Positions 41,831-52,830 are shown, counted from the stretch's first letter. The stretch: DNA of 64,000 nucleotides from Enterobacter asburiae (GCF_007035645.1 NZ_AP019632.1:3534001-3598000); one strand, 5' to 3'. The notes: generated by a model from the letters alone, not told the origin. Program-made: numbers and translations.

Positions 41831-43246
41831 TCATTTAAAACCCAGCGCCGCCTTCATGGTGTAGAACAGATCCGTTTGATCGGTCAGGCCTACCACGTTT
41901 GCCGCATGCGGGCCATAGGCAGCAATGCGCAGCTGGGTGCCGGTGTGCTCCATGGACTCTTCCTCAGAGTTGCCGTAGCTCAACACCATAACGGCGCCAT
42001 CTTTGGTATTCAGCGCCTGCGTCAGGCCCGGAGCTTTGGTATCTGGCGGGATGATCTGGCTGGCATGGGCATGGTCCGCGGTGACGATCACCAGGGTGTT
42101 GCCGTCTTTTTTCGCGAACTCAAGCGCCTTCTGCACCGCTTCGTCCAGATCGACGGTTTCGCCAATCTGGCCGCACGGATTCGCCGCATGATCCTGCTTA
42201 TCGATCGACGCGCCCTCAACCTGCAGGAAGAACCCTTTTTCGCTCTTGCTCAGCAGAGAGATGGCTTTATCAGTCATCGCCGCCAGCGTCGGTACGCTGT
42301 CCGTGCGTTTCGGGTTAGGCGTACAGGTCACGGCAGGTTTATCGATATTGCCGTGATAAGAGGCTTTTGGTCCTTCCCAGCGCACGGGCATGTTGCCGTC
42401 AGAGAATAGCCCCAGCAGCGGCTTGTCCTGGTTCGCCTCGGTGATGGCTGCCAGAGAATTTGCGTCACTCACCAGCTGATAGCCGCGGGCCTGCGCCTGC
42501 TCGCGCAGCGTTTTGCCCTGCCACTCGCCCGCCGTTGCGGTTTCTGCGAAGGTTTTCGCGCCGCCGCCCAGGGTCACGTCAGGACGCGCGTTCAGCAGCT
42601 GTTCCGTAATAGAGCCTTTGCCGCCTTTTTCCAGCGCGTTCGTCGGGCATTTTTCGCTGGTCACTGACGGACCGTAGCATTTACGCGAGGTCACGTGCGC
42701 CACCAGCGCCGCGGGCGTTGCATCCTGAAGTTCAGCGGTGGAGACGTTGCCGGTCGCCAGGCCCGCCGCTTTTGCCATCTCAAGAAGGGTTTGATGATCT
42801 TTTTCGTGAATATCCACACCCAGCGCGCCATTATAGGTTTTCACGCCGGTGGACCACGCCGTAGCAGAGGCCGCGGAGTCCGTGACGTAATCCGGTTTAC
42901 CGGTTTTTTTATCCAGCGCGTAATGGGTATATTGTCCGGTCAGCGGTAATGCGTCGATGCCTTTAAAAAAGCCGCCCGCACCCTCGGCATAATTTCGCGC
43001 CGCCGTGATTTCGGAATCCCCCATTCCATCGCCAATAAGCAGAATAATATTTTTCGCTGGCTTATCATTCAGCGAAGCGCGAATAGCGGCAGTTTGATCT
43101 TCTGATAAACGGCGTGCGCCGCCAGGCTGGGTGATATCCCCTTTTGCCGCGCGATTATCCAGCACGCTGGTTTGGGCAGTATCGGCATAAACGGCAGGGG
43201 TAATTAACAGGGGAAGTAATGCGATGAAAAGTGCGCTCTGTTTCAA
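41831..43246 (-). CDS. phoA: Alkaline phosphatase PhoA
   Basis: Periplasmic dimeric alkaline phosphatase that frees phosphate from esters during phosphate starvation. The 471-residue precursor has a signal peptide ([20 protein letters not shown]), the nucleophile serine in [26 protein letters not shown] for metal binding, and DHAHASQI. Four cysteines allow the two known disulfides. Translation appears to start at TTG (43244-43246) with GGAGA seven bases upstream; E. coli phoA uses GTG. A Pho box lies about 60-77 bp upstream. Confidence 0.95.
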   Translation of the reverse strand: MKQSALFIALLPLLITPAVYADTAQTSVLDNRAAKGDITQPGGARRLSEDQTAAIRASLNDKPAKNIILLIGDGMGDSEITAARNYAEGAGGFFKGIDALPLTGQYTHYALDKKTGKPDYVTDSAASATAWSTGVKTYNGALGVDIHEKDHQTLLEMAKAAGLATGNVSTAELQDATPAALVAHVTSRKCYGPSVTSEKCPTNALEKGGKGSITEQLLNARPDVTLGGGAKTFAETATAGEWQGKTLREQAQARGYQLVSDANSLAAITEANQDKPLLGLFSDGNMPVRWEGPKASYHGNIDKPAVTCTPNPKRTDSVPTLAAMTDKAISLLSKSEKGFFLQVEGASIDKQDHAANPCGQIGETVDLDEAVQKALEFAKKDGNTLVIVTADHAHASQIIPPDTKAPGLTQALNTKDGAVMVLSYGNSEEESMEHTGTQLRIAAYGPHAANVVGLTDQTDLFYTMKAALGFK

Positions 43247-43307
43247 TTTATTTTCTCCATGTACAAATACATAAAAATAAAAACAGAGCGACTATAGGCA
43301 TCCTGCA

Positions 43308-43325
43308 TGACAATTCTATGACACG
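43308..43325 (-). promoter_or_regulatory. Pho box of phoA
   Basis: On the minus strand TGTCATAGAATTGTCATG contains two TGTCAT direct repeats 11 bases apart, the PhoB dimer pattern. The place agrees with PhoB-dependent activation of phoA; psiF follows on the same transcript. Confidence 0.8.
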
Positions 43326-43345
43326 TCGTTACGTCCTGTGACGGT

Positions 43346-43606
43346 TTAGCTGCGCGGATGCCTTAACAGCTTCTTTACGTACTGGTGGAGCATCTCGGCA
43401 TCCTCAACCGGAACCTGCGATTCAGGCCTGACGCTGTCCAGCGCGCCTTCCACGCTCTCAATCAACGCCTGTTGTTCGGTTTTCGCCATTTGTCGCAGCA
43501 GCGCGGTGACCACAATTTCCAGCGCTTCGACCTGAGCAACCAGCTCTTTTGACTCCTCTTCCTTTTGTGCCAGCTTGACCAGCAATTCAGCAATGAGATT
43601 TTTCAT
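43346..43606 (-). CDS. iraP: Anti-adaptor protein IraP
   Basis: IraP binds RssB and so blocks ClpXP degradation of RpoS during phosphate starvation. I chose ATG 43604-43606 ([20 protein letters not shown]), giving 86 residues as in E. coli, with AAGGAAC upstream. The N-terminal half is a predicted coiled coil, and KKLLRHPR ends the protein. It lies upstream of phoA in the same direction, tying this phosphate cluster to the general stress response. Confidence 0.94.
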   Translation of the reverse strand: MKNLIAELLVKLAQKEEESKELVAQVEALEIVVTALLRQMAKTEQQALIESVEGALDSVRPESQVPVEDAEMLHQYVKKLLRHPRS

Positions 43607-43816
43607 CGTGCCAGTTCCTTTTTCAGTTTTGTCTGAAGTTAGCATTCTGAATCCATAATGCAAAGAGAAGAAATTTATTATGGTATGCAAAAGTGATGCA
43701 GGAATGAAAATAAAGGACCGCCGCGGTGAGCGAAACGTTTTTCTATAAAGAAGCGCCGCATTTTGTTATATAAAAATGCGGCTACCATAAGAATATATAA
43801 TACATTAACGAAACGA

Positions 43817-45031
43817 TTATCTCGCCGATTTCGCTTCCGCCATTTGTCTGCGGCGACGCAGCGCAATAGCCAGCTGGATAATATTGATTAAAACGACAAT
43901 CGCCGTGGCCGCAAATACCCAACGAAAACCGGCCATCGCGGAAACGGATGCGCCTATAAGCGGACCGGCAACATTCCCCAGATACATAAATGACTGGTTA
44001 TATCCAAAAATACGCCCTGTCACCTGGTCGCTGGAATATTTAACCAGCAGGGTCTGCACCGCAGGCAACATTGCTCCATCAGCAAACCCGAGCAGAAATC
44101 GCAATACGCCAAGCTGAAGCGGAGAGGTGACAAACGACATCGCGAAGAAGAGCACGACCGCAAAGATCAGCGTCGCCATCAGGATGCGCGCCGTGCCGAT
44201 CCTGTCACCCAGCTTTCCCAGACGCGGCGCGGAAATCAGGGCGGATACGCCCGGCACGGCGGCAATCATGCCGCTCAGAAAAGCGATATTTGTACTTTCC
44301 GGCTCCATCGACTTGATAAACAGCGCCAGAATCGGACCGACCGAACCGTTACAAAGCTGGATAACCATAGTGGTCACAAACAGGCTGATCATCAGTCCCG
44401 GATAGGGCAGCGAGGCGAAAACGGCCTTGCCGCTCAGGCGTTCAGATTTACTGATAACCGGGCGGCCTCCCTCTTTGATAAGAAAGAGCGTGACCAGAAA
44501 ACTGACCACCAGCAGGATCGCGGTGATGATAAATACCGCGCGCAGCCCGACGTGGTCCGCCAGAAAACCGCCCAGCAGCGGACCGCCGATGACGCCGCTT
44601 ATTTGGGCCGTGGAGAGCGTACTCAGCGCCCAGCCGCTACGCTCGCGCGGCACCTGAGAGGCGACCAGCGCCATGGCATTTGGAATGTACCCGGACGTCA
44701 GCCCCATCACCGCACGCAGGAAAAACAGCTGCCAGACGTTGGTGGCGAAGGCCTGGAGCAGAATGGCAATCGCCATCCCGAGCGAGGCGCGCAGCAGCAT
44801 CAGTTTTCGGCCTTTACGATCCGCCAGGCTGCCCCACATCGGTGACACAATGGCGGAGACCAGAAACGTGACGCTGAACGTCAGGCCGGACCACATGGAG
44901 AGCGCTTCATGCGAGGTCACCCCCAGCTGCGAGACGTACAGAGGCAGGAACGGCAGGATCTGGCTGATGGCCAGCCCGGTAAAGAAGCAGCCGAACCAGA
45001 CCGAGATGAGATTAACTTTCCAGGATTCCAT
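43817..45031 (-). CDS. MFS multidrug efflux transporter, MdtG-like
   Basis: A 404-residue drug:proton antiporter of the DHA1 group with 12 predicted helices. It aligns along its length with E. coli Mdt[40 protein letters not shown] (motif A) and [21 protein letters not shown]. coli mdtG (fosfomycin and deoxycholate resistance) is elsewhere on the chromosome, so this may be a paralogue; I leave the symbol blank. It lies between iraP and the extensin-like gene, an addition relative to E. coli. Confidence 0.85.
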   Translation of the reverse strand: MESWKVNLISVWFGCFFTGLAISQILPFLPLYVSQLGVTSHEALSMWSGLTFSVTFLVSAIVSPMWGSLADRKGRKLMLLRASLGMAIAILLQAFATNVWQLFFLRAVMGLTSGYIPNAMALVASQVPRERSGWALSTLSTAQISGVIGGPLLGGFLADHVGLRAVFIITAILLVVSFLVTLFLIKEGGRPVISKSERLSGKAVFASLPYPGLMISLFVTTMVIQLCNGSVGPILALFIKSMEPESTNIAFLSGMIAAVPGVSALISAPRLGKLGDRIGTARILMATLIFAVVLFFAMSFVTSPLQLGVLRFLLGFADGAMLPAVQTLLVKYSSDQVTGRIFGYNQSFMYLGNVAGPLIGASVSAMAGFRWVFAATAIVVLINIIQLAIALRRRRQMAEAKSAR

Positions 45032-45199
45032 AAAGAAATAGTCTTCATTTTTAGGCGAATTCGCCGACAGATTAGCAAGTTACGCGTTTTGACGTCGCAC
45101 CAGAGATGCGGCCTGACTGACTTTGGTGTTTTATCTTCCCAGTCATCATATTTGTGAAATAAGTCACAATTCATCCATTTTCTGGCGGAATATTATGCT

Positions 45200-45883
45200 T
45201 CACCGACAGAGTCCGAAACCGCGCATTCCCAGATGAAAATGGTTGGCATGCGCCGCGTTATACTCCGGCCCCAGGCCGTTTCCGTAGTAGCCGCAGCTTG
45301 CCGCCAGCATGGCCTTCAGCCATGGCTGAGTTGTTGCCGCCTTCCAGCCGTTCAGTACCGTGACGCGCTCCCCGTTCGCCAGACGAAAAGCGGCGATATC
45401 CAGCGCCTCCGCCGTGGCATGCTCACTGCGTCGCGCGTCAGGGCGGTGGTAAATATTGCGGCAGGCAAAGCTGCCGAGATGGTCGATACGCGCCAGGTCG
45501 CTGCCCGTATAGCGTTTTGTCAGCGGCCGGGCCTGCTGGCTGATAAACAGCGCAGAGCTGAGCGCCAGCGGACAGCTGGCAAGAAAGCTGCTGTTCAGGC
45601 CGACCGGGCCGAAGTCACGCACGCGCACAACGTTGTTGAGCGGGCACGCGCCGCCGCTGTCGGCCACCGGCTGGGTGCGGATAAGACCTCTTTGGTTAGC
45701 CTGCGAAAGCAGCGTCGCGCACGCCTCGGGAGTTAAGCGCCGGAGCTTATACTGGGTGATACGGCCCGGCGGGTCGTCAAGCGTCAGCGGTATGAAAGGG
45801 TTGTAGTAAGGCGGCAACCAGCGGTAACCCACCGTTGCAACGGCCACAATGATGAATACGGTCAGCAGCGTTTTTCCTTTCAC
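45200..45883 (-). CDS. Extensin-like C-terminal domain protein
   Basis: A 227-residue protein with one N-terminal membrane helix ([17 protein letters not shown]), likely anchoring it facing the periplasm. The extensin-like domain holds [20 protein letters not shown] and [11 protein letters not shown], the His/Asp arrangement of DD-peptidase-like zinc folds (HxxxxxxD ... HxH). Four cysteines near SCPLALS, ACRNIY, SCGYYG and GLCR may form disulfides. It diverges from ddlA, so a cell-wall role is plausible, but the activity is not established. Confidence 0.78.
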   Translation of the reverse strand: MKGKTLLTVFIIVAVATVGYRWLPPYYNPFIPLTLDDPPGRITQYKLRRLTPEACATLLSQANQRGLIRTQPVADSGGACPLNNVVRVRDFGPVGLNSSFLASCPLALSSALFISQQARPLTKRYTGSDLARIDHLGSFACRNIYHRPDARRSEHATAEALDIAAFRLANGERVTVLNGWKAATTQPWLKAMLAASCGYYGNGLGPEYNAAHANHFHLGMRGFGLCR

Positions 45884-45987
45884 TCTCCCCCCTCAACACT
45901 CCCCAAAAACATTATGGCAGAAGGCCGCGAAACCCGCCGGGCATCGTGGTATGTTATTGGCTTTTCGTCAGACTGGAAGAGAGTGAG

Positions 45988-47088
45988 ATGGCTAAGCAGC
46001 GCGTAGGTATTGTCTTTGGGGGAAAATCAGCGGAGCACGAAGTGTCATTGCAATCGGCCAAAAATATCGTTGATGCGATCGATAAAAGCCGTTTCGACGT
46101 GGTGCTGCTGGGCATTGATAAACAGGGCCAGTGGCACGTTAACGATGCCAGCCAGTATCTGCTGAATGCTCACGATCCGGCGCATATCGCCCTTAATCCT
46201 TCGGAAGTGAGCGTCGCCACCGTACCCGGCGTCGCGAAGGGGCAGCTCATCGACGCCGGCAACGCACAGGCTCTCGCCCAGATCGACGTTGTCTTCCCTA
46301 TCGTTCACGGCACCCTGGGCGAAGATGGTTCCCTGCAGGGAATGCTGCGCATGGCCAACCTGCCGTTCGTCGGCTCGGACGTCCTCGGCTCTGCCGCGTG
46401 CATGGACAAAGACGTCACCAAACGCCTGCTGCGCGATGCCGGGCTGAATATTGCGCCATTCGTGACCCTCACCCGCGCCAACCGCGACAAGTACAGCTTC
46501 GCACAAATTAGCGGAGAACTGGGTCTGCCGCTGTTTGTGAAGCCGGCAAACCAGGGCTCCTCCGTGGGCGTCAGCAAAGTCACCAGCGAAGCAGAGTTCA
46601 CGCAGGCCGTCCGTCTGGCGTTTGAGTTCGACCATAAAGTGGTGGTTGAGCAGGGCATCAAAGGCCGTGAAATTGAGTGCGCCGTGCTGGGCAACGATTT
46701 TCCACAGGCGAGCACCTGCGGCGAAGTGGTCTTAAACAGCGACTTCTACTCGTACGACACCAAATACATTGATGACAAAGGCGCGCAGGTTGTCGTTCCT
46801 GCGGATATCGATCCGGCGATTAACGATAAGATCCGGGCGATCGCCATTCGCGCTTATCAGACGCTCGGCTGCTGCGGCATGGCGCGCGTGGATGTGTTCC
46901 TGACGCCGGAAAACGAAGTGGTGATCAATGAAATCAACACGCTGCCGGGGTTCACTAACATCAGCATGTATCCGAAACTGTGGCAGGCCAGCGGCCTGAG
47001 CTACCCGGAACTGATCACCCGCCTGATCGAACTGGCGCTGGAGCGTCACGCCGCCGACAGCGCGCTTAAAAGTTCCGTAAACGGTTAA
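45988..47088 (+). CDS. ddlA: D-alanine--D-alanine ligase A DdlA
   Basis: DdlA joins two D-alanines with ATP for peptidoglycan precursors. I chose ATG 45988 ([20 protein letters not shown]), preceded by GGAAGAGAG; it gives 366 residues, near the E. coli 364. ATP-grasp features: [30 protein letters not shown] and the metal ligands in [12 protein letters not shown]. Its stop overlaps the converging yaiZ stop. Confidence 0.96.
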   Translation: MAKQRVGIVFGGKSAEHEVSLQSAKNIVDAIDKSRFDVVLLGIDKQGQWHVNDASQYLLNAHDPAHIALNPSEVSVATVPGVAKGQLIDAGNAQALAQIDVVFPIVHGTLGEDGSLQGMLRMANLPFVGSDVLGSAACMDKDVTKRLLRDAGLNIAPFVTLTRANRDKYSFAQISGELGLPLFVKPANQGSSVGVSKVTSEAEFTQAVRLAFEFDHKVVVEQGIKGREIECAVLGNDFPQASTCGEVVLNSDFYSYDTKYIDDKGAQVVVPADIDPAINDKIRAIAIRAYQTLGCCGMARVDVFLTPENEVVINEINTLPGFTNISMYPKLWQASGLSYPELITRLIELALERHAADSALKSSVNG

Positions 47089-47312
47089 TCGGCGCGCTTC
47101 GCCTCATCCGCTGTCGTCTCTTCAGGACGACGGCGGATAATCAACCCCGCCAGCCAGAAACTTATCACCCAGGTCACCAGCCCGACGGCATAGGTTTGCC
47201 ATCCTTTTGCTTCAAACCCCAACAGGCCCACGACACCGTTAAGAATAAAGATCAGCCCGATAGCAAAGGCGTAATAGTGCCAGTCACGGCGTAGTTTGGA
47301 CGTGAGCTTCAT
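47085..47312 (-). CDS. yaiZ: Small inner-membrane protein YaiZ (DUF2754)
   Basis: A 75-residue protein of unknown function with two membrane helices: [20 protein letters not shown] and [19 protein letters not shown], ending in charged RRRPEE. I chose ATG 47310-47312 ([14 protein letters not shown]); an ATG nine codons upstream is in frame. It is almost identical to E. coli YaiZ over the membrane part. Its TAA shares two bases with the ddlA TAA. Confidence 0.9.
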   Translation of the reverse strand: MKLTSKLRRDWHYYAFAIGLIFILNGVVGLLGFEAKGWQTYAVGLVTWVISFWLAGLIIRRRPEETTADEAKRAD

Positions 47313-47561
47313 AACAACTCCGGCAGGAAAAAAAGCCATCCTCTCACAGTTTTACGGCCAGGTCTGTGGCAGATACGGAAATTCTGAAACGCGACGCAAT
47401 TTCACTTAAGTGATGAAATTGTGATGTGCTGCAGAAATCGGCAATCCAGGAGGATTCCGGCGCGCAAATTACCACGATTCTGATATTGACAAATGCGATG
47501 ACCTGTCAAACTCACCCCGTAAGACGCGTATTAAAACAGAGTGATACCACGGGAGGTCAAC

Positions 47562-47861
47562 ATGGCTGACTTTACATTGTCGAAACCGATTTTTGGCGGC
47601 AAACCAAAAACCTCCACGGCGGGTAATATCGCTTATGCCCTGTTTGTCCTGTTCTGCTTCTGGGCCGGTTCCCAGCTGCTCAATATGCTGGTCCATGCCC
47701 CTGGCGTTTATGAACACCTGATGCAGGTGCAGGATAACGGACGCCCGCGAGTTGAGATTGGCTTTGGCGTCAGCACCCTGTTCGGCCTGATCCCCTTCCT
47801 CGCGGGATGCATGATTCTGGGCGTTGTGGCGTTAGTGTTGCGCTTTCGCCGTCGCCGTTAA
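47562..47861 (+). CDS. yaiY: Inner-membrane protein YaiY (DUF2755)
   Basis: A 99-residue membrane protein of unknown function with two helices ([19 protein letters not shown] and [20 protein letters not shown]) and a basic end FRRRR. I chose ATG 47562 because GGGAGG stands six bases upstream; the frame opens at 47541. It converges on yaiW with a 4-base overlap. Confidence 0.91.
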   Translation: MADFTLSKPIFGGKPKTSTAGNIAYALFVLFCFWAGSQLLNMLVHAPGVYEHLMQVQDNGRPRVEIGFGVSTLFGLIPFLAGCMILGVVALVLRFRRRR

Positions 47862-48955
47862 AGCCCCATACAGCGCGCCCGACGATCGTCCACGCGTTTT
47901 GCGAACCATGCGGTGGTCAGGTTACGCGTGATCTTCGGGCTTTCCAGCTGGATCCCCGGCAGGATAGCCCTCGGTAACGCTTTCCCACTCTTCTTCTCTG
48001 CAAGCGCAAACACCTTGTTGTACAGATCCGTTTTCTCAAATGCCAGGCTATCGCCTTTCTCAAGCTGATGACGAATGTCGCTATTGCTCAAGCCAAGCGT
48101 GGTGGATAATTTCCGTACTGCCAGCTCGGTGCTTCCCGCCTCGCTGCTGCCGTAAGCGATGAGATCGCCGTCCAGCGCGAGCTTGACGCCGGTTGCGCGG
48201 CTGACCGCACTCTGGAATGCCGCGTTACGGCTGGCGTACCAGCCCGCGTTAAAGTCGGCAAAGCGGTACAGCGGCTCATTGTAGTTCGCCGGATAGTTCA
48301 GCAGATGATACGTGCCAAACCACAGCCCACCGCGCAGGGAGAAGACCTCCTGACGTACCGTACCGTCGATTTTCCACGGGTAGCCGTCGGTATGCTTCTC
48401 CGCGAACGCAATGCTCACCTGCATCGGGCCACCGGTATGTACCGGGTTCAGCGAGCCAAACAGCTTCTGCCCCATCGGGACCATACTGATGAAATCATCA
48501 AAGATGGCGCTGAGCTGTTTTTCGGTTTTCACCGCGTCCAGCCGTTCGCTGTAGCTTTTGCCGTTCGGCGAGGTGATTTTAAGCGCGGTATGCACGAGGA
48601 AAACCGGGATATGCATGGACTCCGCGCGGCGGTCGATCTCTTTCCAGGCAATTTTGTTCAGGCCCGGCACCACCGGGTCTGACTGGTACATCGACTCCTG
48701 CTGCGCCACCGCCAGCACCGAGCAGATATTCTCCTCGGTCGGTGCAATCTTTTGGCTTTCAAAGGTTTTTGCCAGCGCATCTGCCCACGCGTTGCGATCC
48801 TTCACGCTGGCGGGCATTTTCTGCCGCACAACGCTCGCCACATCGACGGGCTTCTCCCCCTTTTTGAGCGGAGCGGCCCCTTTTTCGGCACAGCCTGCCA
48901 GCACAAGAGCGGCCAGCAAGGACAACGGTAACGCGCGCGGTACGGCAAAAGACAT
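47858..48955 (-). CDS. yaiW: Outer-membrane lipoprotein YaiW (DUF1615)
   Basis: YaiW is a 365-residue surface-exposed lipoprotein that works with SbmA in uptake of proline-rich peptides such as Bac7 in E. coli and Salmonella. The lipobox LAGC places the lipidated cysteine at residue 22, after the signal [14 protein letters not shown]. The mature part shows [17 protein letters not shown], resembling lytic-transglycosylase-like folds, and [20 protein letters not shown]. It lies 14 bp after sbmA. Confidence 0.94.
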   Translation of the reverse strand: MSFAVPRALPLSLLAALVLAGCAEKGAAPLKKGEKPVDVASVVRQKMPASVKDRNAWADALAKTFESQKIAPTEENICSVLAVAQQESMYQSDPVVPGLNKIAWKEIDRRAESMHIPVFLVHTALKITSPNGKSYSERLDAVKTEKQLSAIFDDFISMVPMGQKLFGSLNPVHTGGPMQVSIAFAEKHTDGYPWKIDGTVRQEVFSLRGGLWFGTYHLLNYPANYNEPLYRFADFNAGWYASRNAAFQSAVSRATGVKLALDGDLIAYGSSEAGSTELAVRKLSTTLGLSNSDIRHQLEKGDSLAFEKTDLYNKVFALAEKKSGKALPRAILPGIQLESPKITRNLTTAWFAKRVDDRRARCMGL

Positions 48956-48969
48956 AGCAACTTCCTGTA

Positions 48970-50190
48970 TTAGCTAAATGTGTTGGTGACTTCCTGCAGG
49001 TCACGATCGTCCAGCTCACGTTCAAAACTGCGCAGACGTTTGTAGATGGACATCAGTTCTACCAGGGTGGTCCAGGAGCTGATCAGGTACTGGAACGACC
49101 CGCGAACCTGACCGAACACGTTGGTGATCTGCGTCATCAGACCGAGCGTAATCGTACCCGCAACAATCGACGGGAACAGCAGGAACAAACCGAAAACGTT
49201 ATCCACCTGCAGATACAAAATACGGGCAATGTTGAAATACATATAGTGAAAGTAGAGTCGGAAGTAGTTACGACGCACGGCGCCAAACAGCTCGCGGACG
49301 GTTGGCGGCGAGGCGCGGTTGGCGTCATCTTCGCCGTAAACCAGTTCTTTACGGTAAGCGGCTTCCACGCGTTGATTTTTAAACTCCAGGCCCGGCAGTT
49401 TGATCCCCACCACCGCCAGCAGGCCCGTGCCCATCAGCGACCAGACGATCGCGGCAATCACCAGACCATAAGGAATATGGCCGACAATCGGCAGATCCGG
49501 CACGTGCGCCGAGAGCGTCACCAGCACCGGCAGGAAGGCGATTAGCGTCATGATGGCGTTGATAAAGCTGACGCCCATGTCTTCAAGGGTGGAGGCAAAA
49601 CGCATGGTGTCTTCCTGCACACGCTGTGCGGCACCTTCGATATGGCGCAGGTGCTGCCAGTGCGCCATATAATGTTCGTTCATCGCGGTACGCCAGCGGA
49701 AAACGTAGTGGCTGACGAAGAAGTTGTTCATCACGCCGATAATCACCGCAATAAGGGCGATACCGAGGAAGACGCCGACTTCATGATAGAACTGGTTGAT
49801 GGTCACCTTATGCGGCGAGCTCAGCGCGGTCTGGATCAGATCGTAGAACGGCGCATACCAGGCGTTAACCGCCACGCCCACTTCGACAAGAAACCAGGTG
49901 ACAAAGATAATTAGCGATGTGCCGAGGATAGACCAGTACTGCCAGCGGTGCGGAGAATACATAAACCAGAACAGGGCAAACAGCCCTACGCACACCGTGT
50001 AGTAGGCGTAAAACAGCAGATAGCTGAGCGACCAGAAGCGCGCCGCGCTAATCGGCACCTCGCCCGTTGCTCCCGTGATGCGCGTCAGCCATGCGCCGCC
50101 GCCCGCCTGCCAGAAAATGACAGCGATGAGTGCCCAAATAAATGCCGACAGGAAAAAAGGCCCCGGCTTTGGGAAAAAAGACTTAAACAT
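48970..50190 (-). CDS. sbmA: Peptide antibiotic transporter SbmA
   Basis: SbmA imports microcins B17 and J25, bleomycin and proline-rich antimicrobial peptides, driven by the proton gradient. The 406-residue protein has the SbmA/BacA membrane domain without an ATPase: eight helices beginning with [17 protein letters not shown], and the conserved stretch [20 protein letters not shown] near residue 190. yaiW follows in the same operon. A cysteine hydrolase gene lies upstream in the place between sbmA and ampH. Confidence 0.96.
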   Translation of the reverse strand: MFKSFFPKPGPFFLSAFIWALIAVIFWQAGGGAWLTRITGATGEVPISAARFWSLSYLLFYAYYTVCVGLFALFWFMYSPHRWQYWSILGTSLIIFVTWFLVEVGVAVNAWYAPFYDLIQTALSSPHKVTINQFYHEVGVFLGIALIAVIIGVMNNFFVSHYVFRWRTAMNEHYMAHWQHLRHIEGAAQRVQEDTMRFASTLEDMGVSFINAIMTLIAFLPVLVTLSAHVPDLPIVGHIPYGLVIAAIVWSLMGTGLLAVVGIKLPGLEFKNQRVEAAYRKELVYGEDDANRASPPTVRELFGAVRRNYFRLYFHYMYFNIARILYLQVDNVFGLFLLFPSIVAGTITLGLMTQITNVFGQVRGSFQYLISSWTTLVELMSIYKRLRSFERELDDRDLQEVTNTFS

Positions 50191-50305
50191 AATGCTTCCT
50201 TCTTGTTGTTATGGCTGTTGCTGTGCACAACACGTTACCACACGAAAAACCTGCCCAAGCCAGCCTCCCGGCCCGGGCAAAAAGGTCAGACCCGAGGGTT
50301 GATTA

Positions 50306-50839
50306 TTAGTTCGCTTTCCAGTTTTCGAGAATTGTTTCGGTGCGTTTCACCGCGAGAGGATTCGCCGGCGCGATGAAGTTACGCCAGACGTCGTTGTGGT
50401 GGTTAATCAGGATCCGCGCATCTGCCGCCGGGCGATTGGCGGTAGTATGGGCATCTTCCGCCACGGTGATGTGATAACCCCGGCTAACGCCGTTCTTGAT
50501 CGTCGCATCGACGCAGTAATCGGTGGCGCAGCCGCAGATGACAAACTCGCGAATGCCCTGCTCACGCAGCAGCGCCTCAAGCACGGTGTTATAGAAGGCA
50601 TCACAGGCGGTTTTGGTCACATATAGCGCGTCAGCTGGCTGATGGAGTTCAGGCAGTAGCGCAAACCCTTCACTTCCCTCTTCCAGGCCCCCTGCCTCGG
50701 TATGCTGAATAAAAATGACCTTGTCGGCTGCCTGCGTAAGCTGGTTGATCAGAGAGACACATTTTTCGCGCTGATGACGAGGGGTTTCAAATACCCCGTT
50801 CTGCATATCGACAACCATAACCACACGCTTCTCAGACAT
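50306..50839 (-). CDS. Isochorismatase-family cysteine hydrolase
   Basis: A 177-residue cytoplasmic hydrolase. The family triad is visible: D11 in VVDMQNG, K76 in YVTKTACD and the nucleophile C109 in CGCATDYCVDAT. Members split amides, nicotinamide, or isochorismate; the substrate cannot be told here. I chose ATG 50837-50839 (MSEKRVVMVVDMQ) with GGAGA at six bases; the frame opens at 50866. E. coli K-12 has no gene between sbmA and ampH, so it is an addition. Confidence 0.85.
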   Translation of the reverse strand: MSEKRVVMVVDMQNGVFETPRHQREKCVSLINQLTQAADKVIFIQHTEAGGLEEGSEGFALLPELHQPADALYVTKTACDAFYNTVLEALLREQGIREFVICGCATDYCVDATIKNGVSRGYHITVAEDAHTTANRPAADARILINHHNDVWRNFIAPANPLAVKRTETILENWKAN

Positions 50840-51043
50840 ACCGTTCTCCGTAAGATTGAGTGACACTGGTGCCTATCATAAGCCCGATGTCACAAAATGG
50901 GAGATGGCTCGTCAGTAAATTGTTCATATTTACCCATGGTTACGTTTTTCTCGCTATCGTTATGCAATTCGGGGCATTGCGCGGTACCGATTAGTAGTAT
51001 AAATACCCATTACTTTCTTCATTCACTTCATGGATGCTTTTCG

Positions 51044-52204
51044 TTGAAACGTTGTCTGCTCTCTTTTGCCGCGCTGTGTGCGGTGAGCTTTTCTACCGCC
51101 CAGGCAGCCCAACCGCTGACGGCGCCCGTTTTAGCTTCAGATATTGCCGACCGCTACGCGAACCTTATCTATTACGGCAGCGGCGCGACCGGGATGGCGA
51201 TGGTCGTCATCGACGGCAACCAGCGTGTGTTCCGCAGCTTTGGCGAGACGCGCCCAGGAAATAACGTTCACCCGCAGCTGGATTCCGTTATTCGCATCGC
51301 GTCCTTAACCAAGCTGATGACCAGCGAAATGCTGGTGAAACTGCTCGATCAGGGCGTGGTAAAACTCGACGATCCGCTCAGCAAATACGCGCCTCCAGGC
51401 GCCCGGGTTCCAACCTATCAGGGTACGCCGATTCGGCTTGTGAACCTTGCCACCCACACCAGCGCCCTGCCGCGTGAGCAGCCAGGCGGGGCGGCGCACC
51501 GTGACGTATTTGTCTGGCCAACGCGCGACCAGCGCTGGAGCTACCTGAGTACCGCCACGCTGAAGGCGGCGCCGGGTTCGCAGGCCTCTTATTCAAACCT
51601 GGCCTTTGACCTACTGGCGGACGCCCTTTCAACGGCGGCTGGCAAACCCTACTCGCAGCTTTTTGAAGAGCAGATAACCCGTCCGCTGGGTATGAAAGAC
51701 ACCACCTTTACCCCGTCTCCGGATCAGTGTCGTCGCCTGATGGTGGCTGAGAAAGGTGCTAGCCCCTGTAATAATACGCTCGCGGCCGTGGGCAGCGGCG
51801 GGGTCTATTCCACGCCTGGCGACATGATGCGCTGGATGCAGCAGTTCCTTTCCTCAGATTTCTACGCACGCAGCAGCCAGGCCGATCGCATGCAGACCCT
51901 GATTTATCAGCGCACTCAGCTGCAACGCGTCATCGGGATGGACGTGCCGGGTAAAGCCGACGCACTCGGTATGGGCTGGGTCTATATGGCACCGAAAAAT
52001 GGCCGTCCGGGTATTATTCAGAAAACCGGCGGCGGCGGTGGATTCATCACCTATATGGCCATGATCCCGCAGTCAAACGTGGGCGCATTTGTGGTGGTCA
52101 CCCGCTCCCCGCATACGCGTTTCGTCAATATGAGTGACGGGATTAATAACTTAGTGGCTGAACTGAGCGCCAATAAAGCCCAGGTTCTCACCGCGTCTAA
52201 CTAA
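51044..52204 (+). CDS. ampH: Penicillin-binding protein AmpH (DD-endopeptidase/carboxypeptidase)
   Basis: AmpH is a class C PBP in the periplasm with DD-carboxypeptidase and endopeptidase activity; it resembles AmpC but is not an effective beta-lactamase. Active-site motifs: SLTK (SxxK) , YSN (YxN) in SYSNLAFDLLAD and KTG in IQKTGGGGGF. The signal peptide ends at AQA-AQP. Homology places the start at TTG 51044 (KRCLLSFAALCAVSF follows), giving 386 residues; the open frame continues to 50897, but no ATG with a ribosome site fits. Confidence 0.93.
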   Translation: MKRCLLSFAALCAVSFSTAQAAQPLTAPVLASDIADRYANLIYYGSGATGMAMVVIDGNQRVFRSFGETRPGNNVHPQLDSVIRIASLTKLMTSEMLVKLLDQGVVKLDDPLSKYAPPGARVPTYQGTPIRLVNLATHTSALPREQPGGAAHRDVFVWPTRDQRWSYLSTATLKAAPGSQASYSNLAFDLLADALSTAAGKPYSQLFEEQITRPLGMKDTTFTPSPDQCRRLMVAEKGASPCNNTLAAVGSGGVYSTPGDMMRWMQQFLSSDFYARSSQADRMQTLIYQRTQLQRVIGMDVPGKADALGMGWVYMAPKNGRPGIIQKTGGGGGFITYMAMIPQSNVGAFVVVTRSPHTRFVNMSDGINNLVAELSANKAQVLTASN

Positions 52205-52206
52205 TT

Positions 52207-52830
52207 TTAATATTCCGTGGGCAAGCGGTTGATGCTGACCAGCTTGCCCCGGCTCATGTTGATATAGTTTCCCTGCCTCAGGGCGGCAAGCACCTCGGCA
52301 ACAACGGAGCGTGAAATTCGTGTGCTCTGTTGAATATGATTCATCACACCGATTTTTGAACGCAGCGTTTCATCCCATTCCGCCATATTCAGCAGCATCG
52401 AGCGGATCTGGTGATAGGAGTTATTTCCCACCAGCTGCTTATCGCGTTTCTCGAGAATGTAAGTTATCCAGGATAACCAGCAGAAGGCCTCTTTCCAGAG
52501 TGAATACTGCTGGATGAGTTGACGGGTGGTTTCCGTGGGCAAATAAAAACCGGTACAGGCCGTTTTAGCAATCACCCTGTATTCGTGAGAGTGATTAATC
52601 ACCACCGTAGACAGCCCGAATATAAAAGGGGCAGTCGCAATCCCCACCAGCAATTCATCAGAAGTTCGATAAACCTCAATAACGCCGGTTTGTAATACGA
52701 TCGTACAAGGCTCATTCCATTCCCCTGACGTAATTAATTGCTGGGGCGCACATGTAAAAGGGGTGCTGGCCGCTGTTAAATACTGTTCGAGCCGGCGTAA
52801 TTCAGAAAGCGGTTTCGCATTAACGTTCAT
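52207..52830 (-). CDS. yaiV: Crp-like winged-helix regulator YaiV
   Basis: A 207-residue predicted DNA-binding protein (IprA/YaiV type). The N-terminal part looks like a degenerate cyclic-nucleotide-fold (TIVLQTGVIEVYRTSDELLV), and the C-terminal helix-turn-helix reads QQSTRISRSVVAEVLAALRQ followed by GNYINMSRGKLVSINRLP. It matches E. coli YaiV, which lies at the same place. Its targets are unknown; the adjacent autotransporter and ampH are natural candidates (inference). It converges on ampH, 2 bp from its stop. Confidence 0.88.
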   Translation of the reverse strand: MNVNAKPLSELRRLEQYLTAASTPFTCAPQQLITSGEWNEPCTIVLQTGVIEVYRTSDELLVGIATAPFIFGLSTVVINHSHEYRVIAKTACTGFYLPTETTRQLIQQYSLWKEAFCWLSWITYILEKRDKQLVGNNSYHQIRSMLLNMAEWDETLRSKIGVMNHIQQSTRISRSVVAEVLAALRQGNYINMSRGKLVSINRLPTEY

